A DNA stretch of 64,000 nucleotides, taken from assembly GCF_003265345.1 (NCBI RefSeq), contig NZ_QFWW01000004.1, positions 93,846 through 157,845 of the forward strand, read 5' to 3'. This document shows, one piece after another, positions 20,279 to 29,841 of the stretch (positions within the stretch are counted from its first letter, which is position 1; every line of letters begins with the position of its first letter). The stretch is from Lentzea terrae. GTDB lineage: Bacteria; Actinomycetota; Actinomycetes; Mycobacteriales; Pseudonocardiaceae. The notes beneath the pieces were generated by a model. It had not been told where the DNA came from. It did not search any database and worked only from the letters and a program-made list of their open reading frames with translations. A program made the translations under genes and the position numbers.

Positions 20279-21543
20279 CAGATCGCATACTGCCAAACGG
20301 CCAGCGCGTAGGCGCCGAACCAGGCGCTGAACAGGATGGCCACGCCCAGCACGGTCAGGACGGTGGACAGGCGGCGGCGGGCCAGCACCAGGGCCAGCGG
20401 GACCAGCAGCGTGAAGGCCGGCAGGAGCAGGCGGGCCTTGGAGTTCATCAGGCCGTTCGAGCCGATGTCCATGATCAGCACGCCGATGCCGTAGACGATC
20501 AACGGCCACTCCAGGCGGCGCTGGAAGGCGTAGAAGACGAGGACCACGGCGAGGATCAGCAGCCAGACGGTGCCGGTCTCGAGCTCGGAGCGCGGGTTGC
20601 CGAGGTGTTCGAAGGCGAACTTCAGCGTGGCCGCGCCGCCGTCGAACTTCGAGCCCCAGCCGCGTTGCTGCACGCCGAACCAGCCCGCGAGGTCGCCGGT
20701 GCGGAACGCGACCCAGCCCAGGTAGGCGAGCAGGCCCAGCGGGGCGATCAGGGCGCCTGCCCAGGCTCGCCAGTCGCGCCGGTCCGCGATCAGCGCGACC
20801 AGTGCCGCCAGGACGACGGCCGCGATCAGGGCACCCGCGGTGGGGCGGACGAGACCTGCGGCGGAACAGCAGACGCCGGCGAGGATCCACTGCTTCTTCA
20901 CCACACCCACCAGCGCCCACACGGCGAACGCGCAGAACGTGGCCTCGGAGTAGGTCATGGACAGCACGACGGCCATCGGGGAGGCGGAGAAGAGCGTGAC
21001 CAGGATCAGGCCGGTGCGGGTCGAGCCGCCGCGCACCGAACGGCCGAGCACGAACAGGCCGTAGGCGCAGAACAGGCCGCTGATCAGGCTGACCGCGAAG
21101 GCCGCGCCCTCCACGCTCACGCTTGGCAGGCTGTCGACCCACCTGATCAGCGCGGGATAGCCGGGGAAGAACGCGAGCGGCGTCTCGGCGCTGCGCCTGC
21201 CCGCGGCGTCGGTCAGGCGGATGGGGACGTCGTCGTAGCCGCCGGCGGCGATGCCGAGGAACCACTCGCCGTCCCACGACTTGAGCTCGCCGAGCGAGGT
21301 GTTGGTCGTGCCGTGCAGCTTGTTCTGGTACTCGACGACCAGCTGCAGGACGTACAGGCCGACCTGGCGGACGAAGAGGTAGATGAGGGCCGGAACCGCC
21401 CACAGCGCAGCGGGGTGTCTGAGCGCCTCAGCCATCCGTGAGCGCGCATTGCTCTCATGCACGGCTGCTGGGGCCTCCACATCAAAGGCGGTCGACGACA
21501 CCCGGACAGAGTAGTCACGCGCGTCACGGCTCAAGAGTCTCAC
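20278..21543 (-). CDS. Polytopic PIG-V-like mannosyltransferase-family protein
   Basis: A 421-residue membrane protein with about ten hydrophobic segments. The conserved first-loop motif [15 protein letters not shown] resembles the WDxxWF signature of PIG-V/GT-C family mannosyltransferases. [15 protein letters not shown] is the second typical motif. Such enzymes transfer mannose from polyprenyl phosphate on the outer face of the membrane. The N-terminal 36 residues are hydrophilic, so Met37 is an alternative start. It is divergent from lysC across 62 bp. Confidence 0.8.
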   Translation of the reverse strand: MRLLSRDARDYSVRVSSTAFDVEAPAAVHESNARSRMAEALRHPAALWAVPALIYLFVRQVGLYVLQLVVEYQNKLHGTTNTSLGELKSWDGEWFLGIAAGGYDDVPIRLTDAAGRRSAETPLAFFPGYPALIRWVDSLPSVSVEGAAFAVSLISGLFCAYGLFVLGRSVRGGSTRTGLILVTLFSASPMAVVLSMTYSEATFCAFAVWALVGVVKKQWILAGVCCSAAGLVRPTAGALIAAVVLAALVALIADRRDWRAWAGALIAPLGLLAYLGWVAFRTGDLAGWFGVQQRGWGSKFDGGAATLKFAFEHLGNPRSELETGTVWLLILAVVLVFYAFQRRLEWPLIVYGIGVLIMDIGSNGLMNSKARLLLPAFTLLVPLALVLARRRLSTVLTVLGVAILFSAWFGAYALAVWQYAI

Positions 21544-21605
21544 CAGGTGGTCCGGGTAGGCTGCCTACGACGTGGGGTTTTAGTCGCGCGAAGGAGGTCA
21601 GGTCG

Positions 21606-22871
21606 GTGGCGCTCGTCGTCCAGAAGTACGGCGGTTCATCGGTAGAGAGTGCCGAGCGGATCAAACGCGTGGCCGAGCGCATCGTCGCGACCAAAAAGGC
21701 GGGGAACGACGTCGTGGTCGTCGTGTCCGCCATGGGTGACACGACCGACGAACTGCTCGACCTCGCCCGCCAGGTCTCCCCGGTGCCGCCAGCGCGTGAG
21801 CTCGACATGCTGCTCACCTCGGGTGAGCGGATCTCGATGTCCCTGCTCGCGATGGCCATCCACTCGCTCGGTGCCGAGGCGCGGTCCTACACGGGCTCGC
21901 AGGCCGGCGTGATCACGACCTCGGTGCACGGCAAAGCACGCATCATCGACGTGACGCCGAGCCGGATCCAGGACGCGACGTCCGAAGGGGCAATCGCGAT
22001 CGTCGCGGGCTTCCAGGGCGTCTCCCAGGACTCGAAGGAGATCACCACGCTCGGCCGCGGCGGCAGCGACACCACCGCGGTGGCGCTCGCGGCCGCGACC
22101 AAGGCCGACGTGTGCGAGATCTACACCGACGTGGACGGCGTCTACACCGCCGACCCGCGCATCGTGCCGAACGCGAAGAAGCTCGACACGATCACGTACG
22201 AGGAAATGCTCGAGATGGCCGCGTGTGGCGCCAAGGTGCTGATGCTCCGCTGCGTGGAGTACGCCCGCCGCTACAACGTGCCCGTGCATGTCCGCTCTTC
22301 GTTCAGCAACAAGACCGGAACCATCGTGTCCGGTTCAGTGGAGGACCTTCACGTGGAACAGGCGATGATCACCGGCGTCGCGCACGACCGGTCTGAAGCC
22401 AAGATCACTGTCACCGCCGTGCCCGACCACCCCGGTATCGCGGCCAAGATCTTCCGGGTTGTGGCCCAGGCCGAGCTCGACATCGACATGGTCGTGCAGA
22501 ACGTCTCGCAGGCGGCGTCCGGCCGCACCGACATCACGTTCACGCTGGCCAAGGTCGACGGCCCGCGCGCGGTGGCGGCGCTGGAGAAGGCCCGCGGCGA
22601 GATCGGGTTCGACCAGGTCCTCTACGACGAGCACGTCGGCAAGGTGTCGCTGATCGGCGCGGGCATGCGCTCGCACCCAGGCGTCACGGCGACGTTCTGC
22701 GAGGCGCTGGCCACGGCCGGCGTCAACATCGACATCATCTCCACCTCGGAGATCCGCATCTCGGTCATCTGCCGCGACACCCAGCTCGACGACGCCGTCC
22801 GTGCCCTGCACGACGCGTTCGAGCTCGGTGGCGAGGAAGAGGCCGTCGTCTACGCAGGGACTGGCCGATGA
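21606..22871 (+). CDS. lysC: Aspartate kinase (alpha subunit)
   Basis: A 421-residue enzyme phosphorylating aspartate, the first step toward lysine, threonine, methionine and diaminopimelate. The catalytic domain starts with [11 protein letters not shown] and has [16 protein letters not shown] and [13 protein letters not shown]. Two ACT domains follow for feedback control. The length equals that of Corynebacterium glutamicum LysC alpha (421). GTG 21606 has AAGGAGG at 21591-21597. The gene overlaps asd by ATGA. Confidence 0.97.
   Translation: MALVVQKYGGSSVESAERIKRVAERIVATKKAGNDVVVVVSAMGDTTDELLDLARQVSPVPPARELDMLLTSGERISMSLLAMAIHSLGAEARSYTGSQAGVITTSVHGKARIIDVTPSRIQDATSEGAIAIVAGFQGVSQDSKEITTLGRGGSDTTAVALAAATKADVCEIYTDVDGVYTADPRIVPNAKKLDTITYEEMLEMAACGAKVLMLRCVEYARRYNVPVHVRSSFSNKTGTIVSGSVEDLHVEQAMITGVAHDRSEAKITVTAVPDHPGIAAKIFRVVAQAELDIDMVVQNVSQAASGRTDITFTLAKVDGPRAVAALEKARGEIGFDQVLYDEHVGKVSLIGAGMRSHPGVTATFCEALATAGVNIDIISTSEIRISVICRDTQLDDAVRALHDAFELGGEEEAVVYAGTGR
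22353..22871 (+). CDS. lysC: Aspartate kinase beta subunit from an internal in-frame start
   Basis: Within lysC, GTG 22353 is preceded by GGAGG at 22340-22344 with ideal eight-base spacing. Translation from it gives a 172-residue product consisting of the two ACT domains (beginning [16 protein letters not shown]). Corynebacterium LysC is an alpha2-beta2 enzyme whose 172-residue beta subunit is made from the same kind of internal start, so the length match is strong support. Confidence 0.75.
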   Translation: MEQAMITGVAHDRSEAKITVTAVPDHPGIAAKIFRVVAQAELDIDMVVQNVSQAASGRTDITFTLAKVDGPRAVAALEKARGEIGFDQVLYDEHVGKVSLIGAGMRSHPGVTATFCEALATAGVNIDIISTSEIRISVICRDTQLDDAVRALHDAFELGGEEEAVVYAGTGR

Positions 22872-23932
22872 CCGCCCCAGTGCTCGCGCTCGTTGGCGCG
22901 ACCGGTGCCGTGGGCACCGTGATGATCGACATCATGAACACCCGCTCCGACTTCCCGTGGGGCGAGGTCCGGCTGATCGCGTCCGCGCGCTCGGCCGGCA
23001 AGAAGATCAGCGTGCGCGGCCAGGAGCTGACGGTCATCGCGCTCTCGCCCGAGGCGTTCGACGGCGTCGACATCGCGATGTTCGACGTGCCGGACGAGGT
23101 CTCGGCCGAGTGGGCCCCGATCGCCGCCGAGCGCGGTGCCATCGCGATCGACAACTCCGGCGCGTTCCGGATGGACTCGGACGTGCCGCTGGTCGTGCCC
23201 GAGGTCAACGCGGACCAGATCGAGAACCGCCCGCGCGGCATCATCTCGAACCCGAACTGCACGACGCTGTCGATGATGGCGTCGCTCGGTGCCCTGCACC
23301 GCGAGTTCGAGCTGAAGGAACTGGTCGTGGCCTCGTACCAGGCCGCGTCCGGTGCGGGTCAGTCCGGCATCGACCGCCTCTACGCCGAGATCAGCGCGCT
23401 GGCCGGCAAGGAGGCGGGTGTCGTCGCGGGTGACGTGGCCGAGGCGCTGGCCGCCGCCGGTCTGTCGGCCGACGACTCGCCGTTCCCGGCTCCGCTGGTG
23501 CTCAACGTGGTGCCGTGGGCGGGTTCGCTGAAGGACGACGGCTGGTCGTCGGAGGAGCTGAAGGTCCGCAACGAGGCTCGCAAGATCCTCGGCATCCCGG
23601 ACCTGAAGGTCTCGGCCACCTGCGTCCGCGTCCCGGTCGTCACCACGCACTCGCTGTCGGTGCACGCCACCTTCGCCCGTGAGGTCACGGTCGAGGCCGC
23701 GCACAAGATCTTCGAGGAGCAGCCGACGATCGTCCTGATCGACGACCCGGCGGCGAAGAAGTTCCCGACGCCCGCCGACGTCGTGGGCGGCGACCCGACG
23801 TACGTGGGCCGCGTGCGCCAGGCGCTGGACTTCCCGAACACGCTGGACTTCTTCGTGTGCGGCGACAACCTGCGCAAGGGTGCCGCGCTGAACACCTACG
23901 AGGTCGCGGAAGAGCTCGCCAAGCGCCTCTGA
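22868..23932 (+). CDS. asd: Aspartate-semialdehyde dehydrogenase
   Basis: A 354-residue NADPH-dependent enzyme reducing aspartyl phosphate to the semialdehyde, directly after aspartate kinase. The nucleotide motif [15 protein letters not shown] is at the N-terminus, and the catalytic Cys131 sits in [28 protein letters not shown] and the late HSLSVHATF are further family motifs. The ATG at 22868 overlaps the lysC stop. Confidence 0.97.
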   Translation: MTAPVLALVGATGAVGTVMIDIMNTRSDFPWGEVRLIASARSAGKKISVRGQELTVIALSPEAFDGVDIAMFDVPDEVSAEWAPIAAERGAIAIDNSGAFRMDSDVPLVVPEVNADQIENRPRGIISNPNCTTLSMMASLGALHREFELKELVVASYQAASGAGQSGIDRLYAEISALAGKEAGVVAGDVAEALAAAGLSADDSPFPAPLVLNVVPWAGSLKDDGWSSEELKVRNEARKILGIPDLKVSATCVRVPVVTTHSLSVHATFAREVTVEAAHKIFEEQPTIVLIDDPAAKKFPTPADVVGGDPTYVGRVRQALDFPNTLDFFVCGDNLRKGAALNTYEVAEELAKRL

Positions 23933-23946
23933 TCCGGTCATCTCCC

Positions 23947-23975
23947 CGCCGCCCGGCCGGTATGGTCGGGCGGCG
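23947..23975 (+). terminator. Hairpin between asd and the ADP-ribosylglycohydrolase gene
   Basis: CGCCGCCCG (23947-23955) pairs perfectly with CGGGCGGCG (23967-23975) around an 11-nt loop. The stem ends at the base before ATG 23976. It may terminate the lysC-asd transcript, or instead hide the start of the next gene in read-through mRNA. Confidence 0.5.
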
Positions 23976-25118
23976 ATGGGGGAGATCAACTGGACCTGGG
24001 GCCCGCGCCGGTGGACCGACGCGCGGGGACACGACTTCTTCGTGGTGCGGCCGCCGGACGACCGCAGGCTGCGCGGCTGCCTCATCGGCGGTGCGATCGG
24101 CGACGCGCTCGGCGCGAACACCGAGAACCTGCCGATGGAGGTCGTGTACGAACGGCACGGCCCGGCCGGCGTCACCGACCTGCCGGCCAAGCCGGACATC
24201 ACCGACGACACGCAGATGACGCTGTTCACGTTCGAGGCGGTCATCAGGTCGCACGTCCGCGCACGCCTCACCGGCAGGGCCGATCTCACCGACGTCACCC
24301 AAAACGCCTACCAGCGGTGGCTGCACACTCAGAAAACCCCGTGGGACAAGGCACGCGGTCCGTCCACTCTGGACGAACCGGACGGCTGGCTGGTCTCGCA
24401 CGCCGACCTCTTCCGCAGGCGAGCGCCAGGACTCACCTGCACGAGTGCGTTGCAGGAGTACGCCCGCACCGGCGCGCAGGCCACGATCACCAAGCCCGTC
24501 AACAACTCCAAGGGTTGTGGCGGCGCCATGAGGGTCGCGCCGGTCGCGCTCGCCGACCACGATCCGGCCGTGGTGTTCGCGCTGGCCGCCGACAACGCCG
24601 CCCTCACGCACGGCCATCCGAGCGGTTACCTGTCCGCGGGCGTGTTCGCCGTGCTGGTCCACCAACTGTTGCGCGGCAGGGGTTTGCTGGCCGCACTCGA
24701 CGTGGCGGTCCCTCCGCTCGTGCGGTGCGAAGGCCACGAGGAGGTGCTCGCCGGCATCGACCAGGCTGTCGAGCTCGCCGCGTTGCGGGACCCGAGCGTC
24801 GCGCGGGTCGAGCAGCTCGGGCGTGGCGGCGTCGGCGACACCGCGCTCGCGATCGCGTTGTACTCGGCACTCGTCACCGACGACCCGAACCACGCGTTGC
24901 TGATCTCGGTCAACCACGGTGGCGACAGCGACTCGACGGCGTCCATGTGCGGCAACCTGGTCGGTGCGCTGCACGGTGTCGACAGGATCCGGCCGGACTG
25001 GGTCGAGCGCGTCCAGTTCCGCGACGTGATCGACCGGATGGTCGCCGACTGGGCCGTGGAGACCGGTCCGGCCGCGCCGATGGCACAGGAGTGGTTCACC
25101 CGCTACCCGCCCTCCTAG
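23976..25118 (+). CDS. ADP-ribosylglycohydrolase family protein
   Basis: A 380-residue DraG/ARH-type protein. The motifs RGCLIGGAIGDALGAN, DITDDTQMTLF and NHGGDSDSTASMCGNLVGAL provide the Asp/Thr residues that bind the two Mg ions. NNSKGCGGAMRVAPVAL is the third family motif. Members remove ADP-ribose from proteins, nucleic acids or small molecules. An N-terminal 30-residue extension (INWTWGPRRWTDARGHDFF) precedes the fold. No toxin or transferase partner is adjacent. Confidence 0.92.
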   Translation: MGEINWTWGPRRWTDARGHDFFVVRPPDDRRLRGCLIGGAIGDALGANTENLPMEVVYERHGPAGVTDLPAKPDITDDTQMTLFTFEAVIRSHVRARLTGRADLTDVTQNAYQRWLHTQKTPWDKARGPSTLDEPDGWLVSHADLFRRRAPGLTCTSALQEYARTGAQATITKPVNNSKGCGGAMRVAPVALADHDPAVVFALAADNAALTHGHPSGYLSAGVFAVLVHQLLRGRGLLAALDVAVPPLVRCEGHEEVLAGIDQAVELAALRDPSVARVEQLGRGGVGDTALAIALYSALVTDDPNHALLISVNHGGDSDSTASMCGNLVGALHGVDRIRPDWVERVQFRDVIDRMVADWAVETGPAAPMAQEWFTRYPPS

Positions 25119-25127
25119 GCTGAGGTC

Positions 25128-25859
25128 ATGGCGGAGAGCGACGAGCAGTACGACGCGCTGGGCGCGATCTACGAGCGGGCCAAGCACATCCCGACCGGGC
25201 TGGCCGAACGCGCGACGCTGCTGTCGGCCGTCGGTGACCTGCGCGGGAAGTCCGTGCTGGACGTGGCGTGCGGCACCGGTTTCTACGCACGGCTCTTCCA
25301 CGACCTCGGCGCGACGAAGGTGGCGGGCGTCGACTCGGCCGGCGAGATGATCGAGTACGCCCGTCACGTCGAGCGACGCGAATGGCGTGGCATCACCTAC
25401 CAGCAGCACGACGCGACCACGCTGCCGGTGCTCGGCGAGTTCGACGTGGTGACGGCCGTCTGGCTGCTCGGCTACGCGGACGACGTGCCGGCGCTCGACG
25501 CGATGATCAGCAACCTCGAGGCCAACCTGGCGGAGAACGGGCGACTCGTCGTGCTCGTGCCCAATCCGGAACCGGACTGGGAGCTGTACGCGCAGTACGG
25601 CCGCTACGGCTACGAGATCATCCCCACCGGCCCCATGAACCTGAAGCAGCCGGTCCGCGTGCGCGTCCTGGGCGACCCGCCGTTCGACTTCGACTCCTTC
25701 TACTGGGAGCGCGGCGTGTTCGAGGACGCGCTCGTCCGCGCCGGCCTGACGGACGTGACCCGCCAGCCGGTCGTGGTGCCGGACGAAGAGGAGTCCTGGG
25801 ACGGGCTGCTGCAGTGCCCGAGCTTCGGCGTGTTCACCGCGGTCCGGGACAGCGCATGA
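25128..25859 (+). CDS. Class I SAM-dependent methyltransferase
   Basis: A 243-residue protein with motif I VLDVACGTGFYARLFHDLG, acidic strand VAGVDSAGEMIEYAR and motif IV FDVVTAVWLLGYA. It starts nine bases after the ADP-ribosylglycohydrolase gene and overlaps the gluconokinase start (ATGA), so the three genes probably form an operon. The substrate is not predictable. Confidence 0.9.
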   Translation: MAESDEQYDALGAIYERAKHIPTGLAERATLLSAVGDLRGKSVLDVACGTGFYARLFHDLGATKVAGVDSAGEMIEYARHVERREWRGITYQQHDATTLPVLGEFDVVTAVWLLGYADDVPALDAMISNLEANLAENGRLVVLVPNPEPDWELYAQYGRYGYEIIPTGPMNLKQPVRVRVLGDPPFDFDSFYWERGVFEDALVRAGLTDVTRQPVVVPDEEESWDGLLQCPSFGVFTAVRDSA

Positions 25860-27271
25860 TCGTTCTCGCGGTGGATCTCGGCACCACGGCCACGAAGGTC
25901 GTCGCGGTCGACGCCCAGGCCCGCGTGGTGGCCTCGACCGAGCGCGCCTACCCGATGCGCACCAGTGGCGTGGAAGCCACCCACGACCCGTTCGAGGTCC
26001 TGAACGCCGCACTCGACGCGCTGGCCGAGCTGGCGTCCGAGGACGTCCGCGCCATCGCGTTGACCGGCGCCATGCACTCGATCATGGGCCTGGACGCCTC
26101 GCTGCGTCCGGTCACGGAGTCGCTGAGCTGGGCCGACAACCGCGCCATCGAGCAGACCGAACGCCTGCGCGGTACGGCCGAGGGACTCGCCCTGCACCAG
26201 GCCACCGGCGCCCCGATCCACTCGTTCACGCCGCTGATGAAGCTCGCGTGGTTCCACGAGAACGGCGTGCAGGCCGCGAAGTGGTGCGAGATCAAGGACT
26301 TCGTGCACCTGCACCTGACCGGCGAGCTGCTCAACGAGCACTCGTGCGGTTCCGGCACGGGTCTGATGAACATCCACACCCTGCAGTGGCACGAGCCGTC
26401 GCTGGAGTTCGCCGGGGTGTCCGCCGACCAGCTCCCACCGCTCGTCGAACCCACGCACTCGACGCCCCTCAAGGCCGAGATCCCCGGTCTGCGCCCAGGC
26501 ATCCCGGTCATCATCGGCGGTGGCGACGGCCCGCTCGGCAACCTGGGCGTCGGCGCGGCCACTCCCGGTTCCGGCGCGGTTTCGCTCGGCACGTCCGGCG
26601 CACTCCGCGTGGCGCAACAGGGTCCGGGCGTCGACGAGGAAGGCCGCACGTTCAGCTACGCCATCGCCGAAGGCCTGTGGGTCCGCGGTGGCGCGATCAG
26701 CAACGGCGGCGTGGTCGCGCAGTGGGCCTCCGAGACGTTCGGTGTTCCGGTGGGGGAGCTGCTGGAACAAGCCGGAGCAGTCGACTCGGACGGCCTGGTC
26801 GCCCTGCCCTACCTGCTCGGCGAGCGGGCACCGTGGTGGGACCCGACCGTGCACGCCGCGTTGTTCGGCCTGCGCCGGGAACACACGCCGCCGCAGATCA
26901 CCAGGGCGCTGGTGGAAGGCGTCTGCCAGCAACTGGCGCTCGTGCTGGACGCCGTTCCGCACGTCGACTCGTTGCGGATCACCGGCGGTGCCTTCCGGGC
27001 CCCGATCTGGGCGCAGACCCTGGCCAACACCCTCGGCATGCCGCTGCACCTCACCGAGGACACGGGCGGCTCGGCCGTGGGCGCGGCCCTGCTGGCGTGG
27101 CGCGCGTTGGGCGAGATCGAGTCGTTGACGGTCGACCTCGTGCAGCCGATTCAGACGATCACGCCGGACGAGGACGCCATCAGGAGGTACGCGCAGGCAC
27201 GGCCGTTCGTGGCGAAGGCGTACCGGGCGCTGGAGGAGCTGTACAGCGAGGGCACCGGCCCCAGAACGTGA
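25856..27271 (+). CDS. FGGY-family carbohydrate kinase, probable gluconokinase
   Basis: A 471-residue kinase. The N-terminal phosphate loop VDLGTTATKVVAVD, substrate region ALTGAMHSIMGLD, SWADNRAIEQTERL and the ATPase motif GSGAVSLGTSGALR are present. The sequence pattern fits long FGGY-type GntK, which phosphorylates D-gluconate. The ATG overlaps the preceding methyltransferase stop. The 3' end overlaps a Fur-like fragment on the opposite strand. Confidence 0.88.
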   Translation: MIVLAVDLGTTATKVVAVDAQARVVASTERAYPMRTSGVEATHDPFEVLNAALDALAELASEDVRAIALTGAMHSIMGLDASLRPVTESLSWADNRAIEQTERLRGTAEGLALHQATGAPIHSFTPLMKLAWFHENGVQAAKWCEIKDFVHLHLTGELLNEHSCGSGTGLMNIHTLQWHEPSLEFAGVSADQLPPLVEPTHSTPLKAEIPGLRPGIPVIIGGGDGPLGNLGVGAATPGSGAVSLGTSGALRVAQQGPGVDEEGRTFSYAIAEGLWVRGGAISNGGVVAQWASETFGVPVGELLEQAGAVDSDGLVALPYLLGERAPWWDPTVHAALFGLRREHTPPQITRALVEGVCQQLALVLDAVPHVDSLRITGGAFRAPIWAQTLANTLGMPLHLTEDTGGSAVGAALLAWRALGEIESLTVDLVQPIQTITPDEDAIRRYAQARPFVAKAYRALEELYSEGTGPRT

Positions 27272-27392
27272 CCTCGGCACGTTCGACGTGGAAGCCGGCG
27301 AGCTCGATCGCCGGCTCGAAGACGCAGTCGACGTCTTCGACCCGGCCGCATTCGCGACACACGAGGTGGTCCAGTGCTGCCACGGCCGTCAC
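27180..27392 (-). pseudogene. Fur-family regulator remnant (metal-binding half only)
   Basis: The frame from GTG 27392 reads ALDHLVCRECGRVEDVDC and then ERAEVTFWGRCPRC. These are the HxLVCxxCGxVxDVDC and EVTFWGxCPxC motifs of the Fur/FurA metal-sensing C-terminal domain, including both CxxC pairs. The N-terminal winged helix (about 80 residues) is absent: an in-frame TGA lies just upstream and the MFS gene begins 74 bp away. The last 20 codons run antisense into gluconokinase. This looks like a decayed, 5'-deleted regulator gene; a functional mini-protein cannot be excluded. Confidence 0.72.
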
Positions 27393-27466
27393 CCTAGTCC
27401 TGGGATCTTGAGCACATCAAGAAAACGAAGGGTTAAACATTTTGCCACCCGAGTGAGGATGGCGGT

Positions 27467-28654
27467 GTGGATCTCGCCCCCTTCAAACACGTCCTCCTGC
27501 TGCCCAAGGTTCGTCCGCTCACGCTGCTGATGTTCTTCGCGCGGATGCCCCCGGCGGCGACCGGCGTGATCTTGACGCTGCACGTGGCGGTCACCCTGAA
27601 CCAGGGCTACGGAGCCGCTGGACTGGTCGGGGCGGCGGGCACCATCGGCATGGGGCTGGGCGCTCCGCTGATGGGCAAGCTGGTGGACGAACGCGGGCTG
27701 CGGGCGATGCTCACGATCAGCGTCACGGCGTCCGCGGCGTTCTGGCTCACCGCACCGTTGATGGGCTACTGGGTGCTGCTGGTCAGCTCGTTCCTCGTCG
27801 GCCTGCTCGGCGTGCCGATGATGTCGATCGGCCGCCAGGTGATCACCGCGCTCGTGCCGGAACACCAGCGCCGGGTCGCGTTGTCCGTCGACTCGATCTC
27901 GGTCGAGCTGTCGTTCATGGGCGGACCTGCGCTCGGCGTCTTCGTCGCCACCAAGTTCTCCACGAACGCGGCGTTGATGTTCATCGGTGTCTCGACCCTG
28001 ATCGCCGGGGTGCTGCTGTACTGGGCGAACCCGCCGATGATCCACGAGGACGAGGTCGTCGTCGACGGGCCGAAGCCGCGGTTGTTCGAGTGGCTGCGCG
28101 GCCGGATCGTCGGCGTCCTGATCGTCTGCGTCGGGGCGACCGTGTGCCTCACGGGCATGGAGGTGTCGGCGATCGCGTCGCTGGAGCACATCGGCAAGGC
28201 GAGCCTGCTGGGCGTCGTGTTCGTCGCGATGTGCGCGGCGTCGATCGTCGGCGGTCTGGTCTACGGCGGGGTGAAGAGGGCACCCAGCGTGCTCGTTCTG
28301 CTCGTGGTGATGGCCGCCTGCGAGATCCCGGTCGGGCTCGGCGACGGCAGCGTGCTGTGGCTGTGCGTGCTCCTCATCCCGATGAACCTGACGGTCGCAC
28401 CGTTGATCGCGGCGTCGGGCGAGCACATCAGCAGGCTGGCCCCGCCCACAGCTCGTGGCATGGCGATCGGCCTGCAGGGCTCGGCGTTCACGGCGGGCAG
28501 CGCGGTCGGCGCACCGCTCGCGGGCGTGGCGATCGACCACGGCGGCGCCCCGCTCGGGTTCGCCGTCGTCGGCGTGGTCGGGCTGCTGGTGGCGGGTGTC
28601 GCCTGGCTGCTCGCCCGGCAGCGCGAGCGGGTAAATCCATTGCCAGTGGGGTGA
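27467..28654 (+). CDS. MFS transporter, tandem paralogue 1
   Basis: A 395-residue twelve-helix carrier. Conserved features include FFARMPPAATGVILTLHV (helix 1), LGAPLMGKLVDERGLRAML (the GxLxDRxGRR-like loop) and QGSAFTAGSAVGAPLAGVAID near the end. GTG 27467 has a GAGG nine bases upstream. It is followed two bases later by a close paralogue with the same N-terminal APFKHVL.LP.VRPL.LLM.FAR pattern, so this is a recent tandem duplication. Substrate unknown. Confidence 0.9.
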   Translation: MDLAPFKHVLLLPKVRPLTLLMFFARMPPAATGVILTLHVAVTLNQGYGAAGLVGAAGTIGMGLGAPLMGKLVDERGLRAMLTISVTASAAFWLTAPLMGYWVLLVSSFLVGLLGVPMMSIGRQVITALVPEHQRRVALSVDSISVELSFMGGPALGVFVATKFSTNAALMFIGVSTLIAGVLLYWANPPMIHEDEVVVDGPKPRLFEWLRGRIVGVLIVCVGATVCLTGMEVSAIASLEHIGKASLLGVVFVAMCAASIVGGLVYGGVKRAPSVLVLLVVMAACEIPVGLGDGSVLWLCVLLIPMNLTVAPLIAASGEHISRLAPPTARGMAIGLQGSAFTAGSAVGAPLAGVAIDHGGAPLGFAVVGVVGLLVAGVAWLLARQRERVNPLPVG

Positions 28655-28656
28655 CG

Positions 28657-29841
28657 ATGAGGGGCGTGAACCTCGCCCCGTTCAAACACGTCCTGGCGCT
28701 ACCGGGGGTTCGTCCCCTGATGCTGCTGATGTTGTTCGCCAGGATTCCTCCGACGGCGGCGGGTGTCACGGTGACCCTGCACGTGGTCACCACGCTCGAC
28801 AAGGGTTACGCGGCGGCCGGCACGGTGGGGTTCGCGACCATGATCGGCCTCGGCCTCGGGTCGCCGTTGATGGGCAAGCTGGTCGACAGCAAGGGCCTGC
28901 GGATCACGCTCGCGCTGAGCCTGCTCGAAGGCGTCTTCTGGGTGACGGCGCCGCTGATGGAGTACTACCTGCTGCTGGTGCTCGCGTTCGCCAACGGCCT
29001 GGTCGCGGTGCCGATGATGTCGATCGGACGGCAGGCGTTGACCGCGCTCGTGCCGGAAGGACAACGACGTCCGGCCTTCTCGCTGGACTCGATCTCGGTC
29101 GAGCTGTCGTTCATGGTCGGGCCTGCCGCCGGGGTGCTGATCGCGACGAAGTTCTCGAGCGGCACGGCGCTCGTCTCGATCGGCGTGGCGATCCTCGTGG
29201 CCAGCGCGGTGCTGTTCGTGGTGAACCCGGTGCTGGTGCACGAGGACGAGGTCGTCGACGGTCCACAACCGAAGGTGCGGGAGTGGTTGCGCGGGCCGGC
29301 GATCACCGCGTTGATCATCCCGTTCGGCGCCACCATGGCGTTGTCGGGCATGGAGATCGCCTCGATCGCGTCACTGGAACGCGTCGGCGAGCAGAGCTGG
29401 CTCGGCCTGATCTTCGTGGTGATGTGCGCGGCGTCGGCGCTCGGCGGACTCGTCTACGGCAGCCTGAAACGGGTGCCGGGTGGCGTGGTGCTGCTGGCGG
29501 GCATGGCGCTGCTCGAGATCCCGGTCGGCATCGGCGACGGCAACGTGGCGCTGCTGGCGCTCGCGCTGATCCCGATGAACCTCCTGTGCGCGCCGACGAT
29601 CGCCGCCTCGACCGAGCAGATCAGCAAGCACGCGCCCGCCTCGGCCCGCGGGCTGGCGCTGGGCCTGCAGGGTTCGGCGTTCACGTTCGGCGTCGCGGCA
29701 GGTCAGCCGCTCGCGGGGCTTGCCGTGGACCACAGCGGGCCCCCGCTCGGCTTCGTCGTCGCAGGATTGGCCGGACTGGTGATCGCCGGTCTGGGCTGGG
29801 CGTTCTCCCGTCAGCGTCAGGCGGTCTCGGCCACGTCCTGA
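28657..29841 (+). CDS. MFS transporter, tandem paralogue 2
   Basis: A 394-residue carrier very similar to the preceding gene along its whole length (for example VPMMSIGRQALTALVPEGQRR against VPMMSIGRQVITALVPEHQRR, and DSISVELSFM in both). ATG 28657 is used here; GTG 28666 aligns exactly with the start of paralogue 1 and may be the real start. Its last 25 bases overlap the convergent esterase gene. Confidence 0.9.
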   Translation: MRGVNLAPFKHVLALPGVRPLMLLMLFARIPPTAAGVTVTLHVVTTLDKGYAAAGTVGFATMIGLGLGSPLMGKLVDSKGLRITLALSLLEGVFWVTAPLMEYYLLLVLAFANGLVAVPMMSIGRQALTALVPEGQRRPAFSLDSISVELSFMVGPAAGVLIATKFSSGTALVSIGVAILVASAVLFVVNPVLVHEDEVVDGPQPKVREWLRGPAITALIIPFGATMALSGMEIASIASLERVGEQSWLGLIFVVMCAASALGGLVYGSLKRVPGGVVLLAGMALLEIPVGIGDGNVALLALALIPMNLLCAPTIAASTEQISKHAPASARGLALGLQGSAFTFGVAAGQPLAGLAVDHSGPPLGFVVAGLAGLVIAGLGWAFSRQRQAVSATS

